Origin: an uncultured Brevundimonas sp.
GTDB taxonomy: Bacteria > Pseudomonadota > Alphaproteobacteria > Caulobacterales > Caulobacteraceae
Length of the DNA: 15,406 nt
NCBI GenBank assembly: GCA_946481425.1
Contig: CAMLNT010000039.1
Span: 1 to 15,406 of the forward strand
Reading direction: 5' to 3'
Within the stretch, counting starts at the first letter, position 1. The number at the start of each line of letters is the position of its first letter. The translations under genes were made by a program, and so were the position numbers. A model generated the notes under the pieces. It saw only the letters and a program-made list of their open reading frames with translations. It had not been told where the DNA came from and made no database searches. This document shows, one piece after another, positions 6,862 through 14,055 of this stretch.

Positions 6862-8909
6862 AGGTCTTCCGCCGCGAAGGCCGCGTGTTCCTGGATGAAG
6901 CGGAACCGGAGTTCGGCCTTCTTGCCCATGAGGGTCTCGACGCGCTCGTCGATCTGGCCTTCGTGGCCCGGCTCGACCAGGACGCGGGCGAGGGTGCGCC
7001 GCTTGGGGTCCATGGTCGTTTCCTTGAGCTGGGACGGGTTCATCTCGCCCAGACCCTTGAAGCGGCCGATCTCGGGCTTCTTGCCCTTGAAGACCGTGGC
7101 CAGCAGTTCGTCCTTATGGGCGTCGTCGCGTGCGTAGGCGGTCTTGCCGTTGTGGCTGAGCCGGTAGAGCGGCGGCAGGGCCAGGAACAGGTGCCCCGCC
7201 TTCACCATCTCCGGCATGGCCCGGTAGAAGAAGGTGATGAGCAAGGACGCGATGTGGGCGCCGTCCACGTCGGCGTCGGTCATGATGACGACGCGCTCGT
7301 AGCGCAGGTCCTCGAGCCGAAACCGGCTGCCGGCCTGGACACCCAGCGCCAGCATCAGATCCGACAGCTCCTGGTTCTGACGCATCTTGTCGTCAGTGGC
7401 CGAGGCGATGTTCAGGATCTTGCCGCGGAGCGGCAGGATGGCCTGGGTCGCGCGGTCGCGCGCCTGTTTGGCCGAGCCGCCGGCCGAATCGCCCTCGACG
7501 ATGAAGAGCTCGGCGCCCTGGGCCGCGTTCTGGGTGCAGTCGGCCAGCTTGCCCGGCAGGCGCAGCTTCTTGGTCGCCGAGGCGCGGGCGACCTCCTTGT
7601 CCTTGCGGCGCTTGAGCCGCTCCTCTGCGCGGTCGAGCACGAACGACAGCAGGGCGTTGGCGCGAGTCGGGCTCTCGGTCAGCCAGTGGTCGAACGGATC
7701 GCGCAGCGCATTCTCGACGAGGCGCTGGGCCTCGGACGACGACAGCCGGTCCTTCGTCTGGCCCTGGAACTCCGGGTTCTTGATGAAGACCGAGACCAGC
7801 GCGCCGGCGGCCGAGACCGTGTCTTCCGCCGTCAGGATGCCCGCGCGCTTCTCACCGATCAGCTCGGCGTAGGCCTTCAGGCCCTTCGACAGGGCCGAGC
7901 GGAAGCCCGCCTCGTGGGTGCCGCCGTCCGGGGTCGGCACGGTGTTGCAGTAGGACTGGACGAAGCTGTCGTGGTCGCCGAAGCCCGCCGGGCTCCAGGT
8001 GACGGCCCATTCCACCGCGCCGGCCTCGCCGGTGCGCTCGATGCGGCCGAAGAAGGCGGGGGTGACGGTTTCCTGGCTGCCGATCCGCTCGGCCAGATAG
8101 TCGGCCAGGCCATTGGGGAAGTGGAAGGTCGCCTTCTCGGGCGTGTCGCCCGCAATCTCGGCGGCGCAGCGCCACTCGATCGTCACGCCGCGGAACAGAT
8201 AGGCCTTCGACCGGGCCATCCGATACAGGCGCGCCGGCTTGAAGGCCGCCCCGGAGCCGAAGATTTCCTCGTCCGGCTTGAAGCGAATGCGGGTGCCCTT
8301 GCGGCGCGACGGGCCCAGCTGTTCGAGCTTGCCGAGTGGCAGGCCGCGCGAGAACCGCTGCTGATGCTCGAAGCCGTCGCGCCAGACGGTGGCCTCCAGA
8401 TGCTCGGACAGGGCGTTGACGACCGAGACGCCGACGCCGTGAAGGCCGCCGGAGGTCTCATAGGCCTTGCCCGAGAACTTTCCGCCGGAGTGCAGGACGG
8501 TCATGACGACCTCGAGGGCCGACTTGTCCGGGTGACGCGGGTGCGGGTCGACGGGGATGCCCCGGCCGTCGTCGGTCACGGCCAGGAACCCGTCAGAGCC
8601 CAGCTCCACCGTGATCGACTTGGCGTGGCGGGCCACCGCCTCGTCCATAGCGTTGTCGAGGACTTCGGCGAACAGGTGATGCAGCGCCCGTTCGTCGGTG
8701 CCGCCGATGTACATGCCCGGGCGCTTGCGGACGGGCTCGAGGCCTTCCAGCACCTCGATGGCGTCGGCGCCGTACCCGGTCGACGGCGCGGCGGCGGGCG
8801 CCGGGGTGGCGCGCGACAGGGCCTGAGGCTTCTCGGCCGGCGGGGTCGCGGTCGGGGACGCCTTCTTGGGCTCTTCAGGGGCAGGGGCGAAATCGAAAAG
8901 GTCGGCCAT
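6852..8909 (-). CDS. parE: DNA topoisomerase IV subunit B
   Basis: A 685-residue ATPase subunit of topoisomerase IV, which with ParC unlinks daughter chromosomes. The GHKL ATPase motifs are EVLDNAMDE (82-90, catalytic Glu), DDGRGIP (113-119) and GGLHGVGVSVVNALS (154-168), with the QTK loop at 384-386. The Toprim domain shows EGDSAGG (472-478) and the metal triad DADVDG (545-550), followed by RFKGLGEMNP (616-625). Length and the run PLRGKILNIASATDDKMRQNQELSDLMLALG fit ParE rather than GyrB, which is usually longer. The first 45 residues are a Pro/Ala-rich extension beyond the usual start YGADAIEVLEGLEPVRKRPGMYIG. No clear Shine-Dalgarno sequence lies before the ATG, and a -10-like box (8917-8924) sits seven bases upstream, so the mRNA may be leaderless. 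Confidence 0.96.
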   Translation of the reverse strand: MADLFDFAPAPEEPKKASPTATPPAEKPQALSRATPAPAAAPSTGYGADAIEVLEGLEPVRKRPGMYIGGTDERALHHLFAEVLDNAMDEAVARHAKSITVELGSDGFLAVTDDGRGIPVDPHPRHPDKSALEVVMTVLHSGGKFSGKAYETSGGLHGVGVSVVNALSEHLEATVWRDGFEHQQRFSRGLPLGKLEQLGPSRRKGTRIRFKPDEEIFGSGAAFKPARLYRMARSKAYLFRGVTIEWRCAAEIAGDTPEKATFHFPNGLADYLAERIGSQETVTPAFFGRIERTGEAGAVEWAVTWSPAGFGDHDSFVQSYCNTVPTPDGGTHEAGFRSALSKGLKAYAELIGEKRAGILTAEDTVSAAGALVSVFIKNPEFQGQTKDRLSSSEAQRLVENALRDPFDHWLTESPTRANALLSFVLDRAEERLKRRKDKEVARASATKKLRLPGKLADCTQNAAQGAELFIVEGDSAGGSAKQARDRATQAILPLRGKILNIASATDDKMRQNQELSDLMLALGVQAGSRFRLEDLRYERVVIMTDADVDGAHIASLLITFFYRAMPEMVKAGHLFLALPPLYRLSHNGKTAYARDDAHKDELLATVFKGKKPEIGRFKGLGEMNPSQLKETTMDPKRRTLARVLVEPGHEGQIDERVETLMGKKAELRFRFIQEHAAFAAEDLDV

Positions 8910-8956
8910 TCCGCTCAGTCTAGCAGGGGATTCGCGCGGGCGGCTGCTATCGCGTG

Positions 8957-8985
8957 TCGAAGGTCTGTGGGCAAGCTGCTACAGC
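8957..8985 (+). promoter_or_regulatory. Candidate promoter giving a leaderless rlmE mRNA
   Basis: TCGAAGG (8957-8963) matches five of seven bases of the Caulobacter housekeeping -35 box TTGACGS. GCTACAGC (8978-8985) matches seven of eight of the -10 box GCTANAWC. Their spacing of 14 lies within the published range. A start about seven bases further on would fall at the rlmE ATG (8993), in agreement with the missing Shine-Dalgarno sequence. Confidence 0.45.
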
Positions 8986-8992
8986 ATCACTT

Positions 8993-9694
8993 ATGAGCGA
9001 CGAACCGGAACGCAGACGCATGGTCAGGCCGCCCTCGGACGGAACGGCGACCGGGCGCGGCATGGGCACCAAGATCAAGACGGCCGACAAGAAGTCGATG
9101 TCGAGCCAGCAGTGGATCAAGCGGCAGCTGGCCGACAAATGGTCCGAAAAGGCGCGGGCCGAGGGCTGGCGCTCGCGCGCGGCTTTCAAGCTGCAGGAAA
9201 TGGATGAGCAACTGCGCCTGATCCGGCCGGGCAGCCGGGTGATCGACCTGGGCGCGGCGCCGGGCGGTTGGGTGCAGGTGGCGCTGAAGAAGGGGGCGGC
9301 TGCCGTAGTGGGCGTCGACCTGCTCGAGATCGATCCGATCCCGGGCGCCATCCTGATCCAGGCGGATTTCACCGATCCAGGCGTGGACCAGAAACTGATC
9401 GACGCCCTGGGCGGGCCGCCCGACGTGGTGCTGTCGGACATGGCCCATAACACCATTGGCCATCGCCAGACGGACCACCTGAAGATCATCGCCCTGATCG
9501 AGATCGCGGCCGAGTTCGCGATCCGGACGCTGAGGCCCGGCGGGCATTTCGTGACCAAGAACTTCCAGGGCGGCGACGCGGGCGGGGTGCTCGAGAAGCT
9601 GAGGGCCGAGTTCCGCGAGGTGAAGTTCGTCAAGCCGGCCGCCAGCCGCAAGGATAGTTCCGAAGTCTATCTCGTAGCGCTGGGCAAGCTTTGA
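8993..9694 (+). CDS. rlmE: 23S rRNA (uridine-2'-O)-methyltransferase RlmE (FtsJ/RrmJ)
   Basis: A 233-residue enzyme that methylates the ribose of a conserved uridine (U2552 in E. coli numbering) in the ribosomal A-loop using S-adenosylmethionine. The SAM-binding motif is DLGAAPGGW (85-93). The catalytic K-D-K-E tetrad is complete: K66 in SRAAFKL, D149 in VVLSDMAHN, K189 in FVTKNFQGG and E224 in SSEVYLV. The 30-residue basic N-terminus precedes the family core and is common in alphaproteobacteria. I chose ATG 8993; an in-frame GTG at 8954 would lie upstream of the probable promoter. No Shine-Dalgarno sequence is visible. The stop TGA overlaps the TTG start of the DUF2332 gene. Confidence 0.96.
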   Translation: MSDEPERRRMVRPPSDGTATGRGMGTKIKTADKKSMSSQQWIKRQLADKWSEKARAEGWRSRAAFKLQEMDEQLRLIRPGSRVIDLGAAPGGWVQVALKKGAAAVVGVDLLEIDPIPGAILIQADFTDPGVDQKLIDALGGPPDVVLSDMAHNTIGHRQTDHLKIIALIEIAAEFAIRTLRPGGHFVTKNFQGGDAGGVLEKLRAEFREVKFVKPAASRKDSSEVYLVALGKL

Positions 9695-10764
9695 GCGAAG
9701 CGGCGGTCCGGGCGGCGTTCGTTCAGCAGGCCGGGGTCTGCCGGGATCTGGATTCGCCGTTCACGGCTCAGGTTTGCGAGCTGATCGCCGAGCGCCTTGA
9801 CCGCACAACGGCGGTCGGACGGCGGGTGCTGGACTGGCCCGGCGACCCGCGCGCCAACGCCGACGCCTTGCCGCTCAGATTCTGCGGCGCGTTGCACGCC
9901 ATCGCACGGGCGGGAACCGTCGATGCGGTCGCCGATGCCTGGCCGCCGAACGTGGCGCCTGATCAGAATGCGCTGTGGATCGCGATCAACGATGCGCTGA
10001 ACGCAACAGAGGCCTTCATTCTCGACTGGCTCGACAGCCCGCCACAGACCAACGAGGTCGGCCGGTCGGGTCCGTTGATGGCGGGGCTGCTGGTTCTGGC
10101 CGATCGGTTCGGCCTTCCGTTCGATCTGTACGAACTGGGGTCGAGCGCCGGGTTGAACCTCAATCTGGATCGCTATGGCTTCGACCTCGCCGGCGTGCAG
10201 GCCGGTGACCCGGGGTCCGGCGTCCAGCTGGCGCCCCGCTGGGAGGGGACGCCGCCGCCTCGGGCCGGCGTGTCGGTGGTGCGGCGGCAAGGCGTGGACC
10301 TGAAACCGCTGAATCCGTCGCTGCCAGAGACAGCCGAACGGCTGACCGCCTTTGTCTGGGCCGATCAGCGGGGGCGTCTGCACCGTTTGGAGGCGGCGTT
10401 GGAGATCGCACGACGCCATCCGCCGCAGGTCCAGGCCGGAGACGCGGCCGCGTGGCTGGAACAGGCGCTGTCTCTCCCGCCCGCGACCGGCGTGTGCCGC
10501 GTAGTCATACACACGATCGCCTTCCAGTATTTCCCGCCGGGAGGGCAGGACCGGATCCGGGCGCATCTCTCGTCTGTCGGCGCCATGGCGAGCCCACAGG
10601 CTCCGGTGGCCTGGCTTCAGTACGAGGCCGCCTCCGCGCCGGACGTGCAGGGCCGACGCTGGGCCGAACTGAGCCTGACCACTTGGCCCGACGGCACGCA
10701 GCGGGTGCTGGCGCGCGGGCATCCGCACGGCTTTGGGCTGGAGTGGTTCGGGGAGGCGGGCTGA
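9691..10764 (+). CDS. DUF2332 family protein
   Basis: A 357-residue protein of DUF2332, a family without established function. Recognisable blocks are FVQQAGVCRDLDSPFTAQVCELIA near the N-terminus, GRRVLDWPGDP and ADALPLRFCGALHAIA (43-73), ELGSSAGLNLNLDRYGF (148-164), HTIAFQYFP (274-282) and the final GHPHGFGLEWF. The ELGSSAGLNL run resembles a SAM- or nucleotide-binding Gly loop, so a methyltransferase-like fold is possible; that is inference. The start is TTG, overlapping the rlmE stop as TTGA, which keeps the first conserved block whole and suggests reinitiation. The next gene begins two bases after the stop. Cytoplasmic; no signal peptide or membrane segment. Confidence 0.88.
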   Translation: MSEAAVRAAFVQQAGVCRDLDSPFTAQVCELIAERLDRTTAVGRRVLDWPGDPRANADALPLRFCGALHAIARAGTVDAVADAWPPNVAPDQNALWIAINDALNATEAFILDWLDSPPQTNEVGRSGPLMAGLLVLADRFGLPFDLYELGSSAGLNLNLDRYGFDLAGVQAGDPGSGVQLAPRWEGTPPPRAGVSVVRRQGVDLKPLNPSLPETAERLTAFVWADQRGRLHRLEAALEIARRHPPQVQAGDAAAWLEQALSLPPATGVCRVVIHTIAFQYFPPGGQDRIRAHLSSVGAMASPQAPVAWLQYEAASAPDVQGRRWAELSLTTWPDGTQRVLARGHPHGFGLEWFGEAG

Positions 10765-10766
10765 CG

Positions 10767-11339
10767 ATGTGCAACAACTACGTCTTTCGCCCGCCAGACG
10801 ACCGTCTGTTCTCGCACCTGAAGCTGGGCGGCGACCTGAGCTATCCGTTCGGCAAGCCGAACCTGGAGCCGACCGAGGTCCGGATCGGGGACCGTGCCCC
10901 GGTGGTGACGCGGCACGACGATGCGGTCGCGCTGATGATGGTCCCCTGGGCCTGGAAGGGGCCACAGGGTCGGCCGGTGTTCAACTTTCGCTCGGAAAGC
11001 CGGGACTTCTCCGGCAATCAGCGCTGCCTGATTCCGGCCTGCGGCTTCTACGAATTCACCGCCGCGATGCCGGGCGAGAAGCGAAAGACCAAGTGGCTGT
11101 TCGAGATGCCCAAGCATCCCGACTTCTGGATCGCGGGGATCATCAAGCAGGGGGCCTTCGCCATGCTGACGACGGCGCCCGGGCCGGACATCCAGCCCTA
11201 TCACGACCGGCAGGTGGTCCTGCTGGAGCCGGAGCGGGGGAGGGACTGGCTGGATCTCAGCCAGCCGGATGAGGCGCTGCTCTCGCCGGCGCCGAAGGGG
11301 TCCTTGACGGTTCGGCGCGTCTGGCCGCCGCAGGACTGA
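10767..11339 (+). CDS. SRAP-domain protein (YedK/HMCES-like abasic-site sensor)
   Basis: A 190-residue SOS-response-associated peptidase-family protein. Relatives YedK and HMCES use Cys2, exposed after removal of the first Met, to crosslink covalently to abasic sites in single-stranded DNA and shield them. All key positions are present: C2 (MCNNYVF), N73 in FNFRSES, E96 in GFYEF and H146 in PYHDRQVVL. The order and spacing fit the family, though the protein is a little shorter than YedK. Start ATG follows the DUF2332 stop by two bases. A GGGAGG stretch lies about 10-15 bases upstream. Its last 83 bases overlap the 3' end of the DUF2726 gene on the opposite strand. I see no LexA box, and the operon position suggests constitutive expression with rlmE. 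Confidence 0.93.
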   Translation: MCNNYVFRPPDDRLFSHLKLGGDLSYPFGKPNLEPTEVRIGDRAPVVTRHDDAVALMMVPWAWKGPQGRPVFNFRSESRDFSGNQRCLIPACGFYEFTAAMPGEKRKTKWLFEMPKHPDFWIAGIIKQGAFAMLTTAPGPDIQPYHDRQVVLLEPERGRDWLDLSQPDEALLSPAPKGSLTVRRVWPPQD

Positions 11340-11934
11340 GGGCACTGGCGGGTCGAACCGGACGTCCGGATATTCTCGCAATGGCGGAATGCAGGTCGGC
11401 GCTGGTCTGGCCCTCCAGCACCTCGACGTAGTGCACACCGGCCCGGCGCAGGGCTTCCTTCTTGACCGCATCTCGCGCCGCCGCCGTGCCCTGGTGGTGT
11501 CCGGAGCCCTGGTATTCGATGCCCGCCTTGGGCCAGCCTTTGCCATCGACAAGCAGGATGTCGACGCGCTTGCTGTTGATAGCGGCATAGGCCGACGGGT
11601 CGTCTGAGCTGAGAACTTCGCCGAGCGAAACCTGAGCCATAACGCGCCAGTCGAGGCCGAGGCCTGCAATCGACGCCTGTGCGGCATCGAATACCCTTGC
11701 CTCGCGTGCCGACAGGATCGTTCGGGGCCGATAAACAGCGCTCATTACGACCTTCAACTGATCCGTCGCCTCAAACTGCTGACCAGGCTTCGGCGACCGT
11801 ACGGACTCCCTGGTCTGATATGCGACCCGCGGGCGCCAGCGCTTGCGGCGACGGAAAAGGCGCTCGAGCGACCATCCGAGGCCGAGCCCGAGGACAGTGG
11901 TCAGCAGCGCGAGAACATAAGGATGATCGAGCAT
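11257..11934 (-). CDS. DUF2726 protein with N-terminal membrane anchor
   Basis: A 225-residue protein with one membrane segment at about 7-27 (LALLTTVLGLGLGWSLERLF) followed by a basic RRRKRWRPR stop-transfer stretch, leaving the domain in the cytoplasm. Residues 52-172 fit DUF2726: FEATDQLKVVMSAVYRPRTILSAREARVFDAA, MAQVSLGEVL, INSKRVDILLVD, AGIEYQGSGHHQGTAAARDAVKKEAL. The D125...E140-Y-Q142 pattern with following Lys residues (K158/K159) is reminiscent of restriction-endonuclease-like folds, so a nucleic-acid role is possible but unproven. Residues after about 195 are Ala/Pro/Arg low-complexity and lie over the SRAP gene on the other strand, so they are probably a dispensable tail. GAGGG lies eight bases before the ATG. 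It is divergent from the DUF2855 gene, 135 bases away. Confidence 0.85.
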   Translation of the reverse strand: MLDHPYVLALLTTVLGLGLGWSLERLFRRRKRWRPRVAYQTRESVRSPKPGQQFEATDQLKVVMSAVYRPRTILSAREARVFDAAQASIAGLGLDWRVMAQVSLGEVLSSDDPSAYAAINSKRVDILLVDGKGWPKAGIEYQGSGHHQGTAAARDAVKKEALRRAGVHYVEVLEGQTSADLHSAIARISGRPVRPASALSPAAARRAEPSRTPSAPARAAPHPAG

Positions 11935-12069
11935 CCGGTTGGCCCTCTTGGAGGAGGAAAGATTACAGTCGCCGATTTCTGCAACCTAAACGGGCGTGGT
12001 TAAGGCGCTGGGCTGACTGTGCGTAAGCGGCAAGGGCGCTGTAGGCTAACCAGACCGACGGAGGACGCG

Positions 12070-13173
12070 ATGGCCAGCGACGCCCAGACCCGGCTTGTGA
12101 CCGACAAGGCCGATATCGGCCGGACGGTGCGACAGCCGCAGCCTGATCCCGGCCCACTGGAGGAGGGCGAGGTCGACCTGGCGCTCGACCTGTTCTCGCT
12201 GACGACCAACAACATCACCTACGCCGTCTTCGGCGACGCGATCGGCTACTGGACCGTGTTCCCGACGGGCGAGGACGGGCTGGGTCATATGCCGGTCTGG
12301 GGCTTCGCGGACGTAAAGGCGTCGCGGGCGGAAGGCATCGAGCCGGGCGCGCGAGTGTTCGGCTACTTCCCTATGGCGGACGTCTTGCGGGTCCAGGCCG
12401 GCAAGATCAGTCGAGGTGGGTTCGCGGATCTGTCGCCGTGGCGTCGGAAGGTGCCCGACATCTACAACCGCTATGTCATGTGCGCGGGCGATGCCAACTA
12501 TCGCGCCGAGCTTGAGCCGTCCGAAGCGATCTTTCGACCGCTGTTCGTCACCTCCTACACGGCGGCGGAGTTCCTCCGGGACAACGCCTTCTTCGGCGCG
12601 AAGCAGGTGGTGGTTTCGAGCGCCTCGTCCAAGACAGCGTATGGTGCGGCCTGGTCGATGAAGGACGACGGCCTGACGCTGATGGGCGTGACCGGCAAGC
12701 GCAACAAGGCGTTCGTCGAGGGGCTCGGCGCCTATCAGACGGTCGTAGACTATGACGCGATCGACCGGCTGCCGTCGGGGACGCCGACCGTCTATCTGGA
12801 CCTGTCGGGCGATCCCGGCTTACGCGCCAGAATCCATGACCACTTCGGTGACGACCTCGTCTACGACTGCTTGGTTGGGGCGACGCAGACGGACGGTTTC
12901 ACGATCGACGCCGACCTGCCGGGGCCGAAGCCGACCTTCTTCTTCGCGGCCACGACGCTGGATGCGCACCGAGAGCGCGGAACCTTGCGAGCGTTTTACG
13001 AACGCTTCTTCGCGGACCAGGCGGCCTTCTTCGAACAGGCCGTGGACCCGGCCAATCCGTGGATCCGGATCGTCGAGGGAGAGGGGCTCGGGGCGGCGGC
13101 GAAGGTCACGCGCGACCTGGCGGATGGGAAAAGCGATCCCGCCGAAGGTCATGTTATTCGGGTGAAGCGATGA
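12070..13173 (+). CDS. DUF2855 family oxidoreductase-like protein
   Basis: A 367-residue protein of DUF2855, a family resembling medium-chain dehydrogenases and quinone reductases but with no proven substrate. Characteristic blocks are LTTNNITYAVFGD (44-56) with IGYWTVFP, MPVWGFADVKAS (74-85), VFGYFPMADVL (96-106) and VVVSSASSKTAYGAAW (180-195), where a nucleotide-binding region would lie. The classical Rossmann Gly-x-Gly-x-x-Gly is not obvious, so cofactor use is uncertain. Start ATG 12070 has GGAGG five bases upstream; the frame runs back to 12019 without family similarity. Its TGA overlaps the ATG of the crotonase gene (ATGA), so the two are probably translated together and may act in one acyl-CoA or carbonyl pathway. 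Confidence 0.87.
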   Translation: MASDAQTRLVTDKADIGRTVRQPQPDPGPLEEGEVDLALDLFSLTTNNITYAVFGDAIGYWTVFPTGEDGLGHMPVWGFADVKASRAEGIEPGARVFGYFPMADVLRVQAGKISRGGFADLSPWRRKVPDIYNRYVMCAGDANYRAELEPSEAIFRPLFVTSYTAAEFLRDNAFFGAKQVVVSSASSKTAYGAAWSMKDDGLTLMGVTGKRNKAFVEGLGAYQTVVDYDAIDRLPSGTPTVYLDLSGDPGLRARIHDHFGDDLVYDCLVGATQTDGFTIDADLPGPKPTFFFAATTLDAHRERGTLRAFYERFFADQAAFFEQAVDPANPWIRIVEGEGLGAAAKVTRDLADGKSDPAEGHVIRVKR

Positions 13174-13955
13174 GCGACCGCGTCAGCATCTCGATCGACG
13201 ACGGTGTGGCGCACATCCGGCTGACCCGCGCCGACAAGATGAACGCGCTCGATCCGGCGATGATCGACGGGCTCGCGGGCGCGATCGACCAGCTTGCCGG
13301 GACCGCAGGTCTCCGGGCCGTGGTGCTGGCGGGCGAGGGGCGCGCATTTTGCGCCGGTCTGGACATGAAGGCCATGGCCGGCCTGGCCGGGTCGGACTTC
13401 GACATCATGGCGCGGACCCACGGCCCGGCGAACGTCTTCCAGCAGGTCTGCTGGGGCTGGCGGACGCTGGCGGTCCCGGTGATCGCGGCGGTCCACGGGG
13501 TGGCGTTCGGCGGCGGGCTTCAGCTCATGTCGGGCGCGGATATCCGCATCGCGCGACCGGATACGCGGCTGTCGGTCATGGAAACGAAGTGGGGCATCGT
13601 GCCCGACATGGCGGGCTTCGCCCTGTGGCCGGGGCTGGTGCGAGACGATGTCCTGCGCGAGCTGACCTATACGGCGCGCGAGTTCTCGGGCGAGGAGGCG
13701 GTCGGCCTCGGCTTCGTGACTCGCACGGCGGACGATCCGCTGGCCGAGGCGCTGGCCTTGGCGCGCGAGATCGCAGGCAAGAACCCCGAGGCCATCCGGG
13801 CCGCCAAACGGCTGGCGAACCTGTCGACAGGCGGAGATCCCGCCGAGGTCCTTCTGGCCGAAAGCCGAGAGCAGGGCGCGCTGATCGGGCGACCGAACCA
13901 GATGGAGGCGGTCGCCGCAGGCCTGCAGAAACGGGCCCCTCGTTTCACCGACTGA
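13170..13955 (+). CDS. Crotonase / enoyl-CoA hydratase-isomerase family protein
   Basis: A 261-residue crotonase-fold enzyme acting on an acyl-CoA thioester, substrate unknown. The CoA and oxyanion-hole region is RAFCAGLDMKAM (58-69) and the second loop GVAFGGGLQLMSGADIRIA (110-128). At the two positions where hydratases carry catalytic Glu, this protein has Gln118 and Glu138 (METKWGIVPDMAG), with Asp146 close by. Glu-x7-Asp recalls dienoyl-CoA isomerases, but their first Asp is replaced by Gln. The overall sequence resembles the widespread crotonase group with GGGLQ and KWGLVPDMAG signatures. Hydratase activity is therefore not assured; isomerase activity is as likely. ATG overlaps the DUF2855 stop; GGTGAAG lies just upstream. 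A palindrome cluster begins at the stop codon. Confidence 0.93.
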   Translation: MSDRVSISIDDGVAHIRLTRADKMNALDPAMIDGLAGAIDQLAGTAGLRAVVLAGEGRAFCAGLDMKAMAGLAGSDFDIMARTHGPANVFQQVCWGWRTLAVPVIAAVHGVAFGGGLQLMSGADIRIARPDTRLSVMETKWGIVPDMAGFALWPGLVRDDVLRELTYTAREFSGEEAVGLGFVTRTADDPLAEALALAREIAGKNPEAIRAAKRLANLSTGGDPAEVLLAESREQGALIGRPNQMEAVAAGLQKRAPRFTD

Positions 13956-13978
13956 AACAATCGCGATTGAAATTTCAA
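13942..13978. repeat. Cluster of three overlapping palindromes
   Basis: GTTTCA/TGAAAC (13942-13947 and 13953-13958, loop CCGAC) spans the crotonase stop. CAATCGCGATTG (13958-13969) and TTGAAATTTCAA (13967-13978) are perfect 12-bp palindromes overlapping by three bases. TTTCA or its complement occurs four times in about 35 bases. It is unusually AT-rich for this window and lies about 80 bases before the small gene, so an operator is possible. No terminator T tract is present. Confidence 0.6.
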
Positions 13979-14055
13979 CGAAATGTCGCGCAGCGGCCTT
14001 TTCGCCGCCTGATTGAATCCCATCTTGGGCACGGGGCCGAAGGCAGGAGCGCGAC

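Noticed and set aside
6885..8996. 703-codon open frame on the plus strand opposite parE
   Set aside because: It mirrors parE in a GC-rich region. The protein is rich in Gly, Arg and Ala without domains, while parE has complete motifs on the other strand.
9667..10965. 432-codon minus-strand frame opposite DUF2332
   Set aside because: Arg/Pro/Gly-rich shadow covering two real genes on the other strand; no motif.
10767..11934. SRAP plus DUF2726 as part of a defence island
   Set aside because: No toxin, methylase-restriction pair, integrase or known defence gene nearby; surroundings are housekeeping genes with ordinary composition.
11950..12003. GGAGGAGG followed by a 13-codon frame from ATT (11962-12003), possible leader peptide before the DUF2855 gene
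   Set aside because: ATT starts are very rare, no attenuator is visible, and the purine run lies over the leader of the DUF2726 gene on the other strand.
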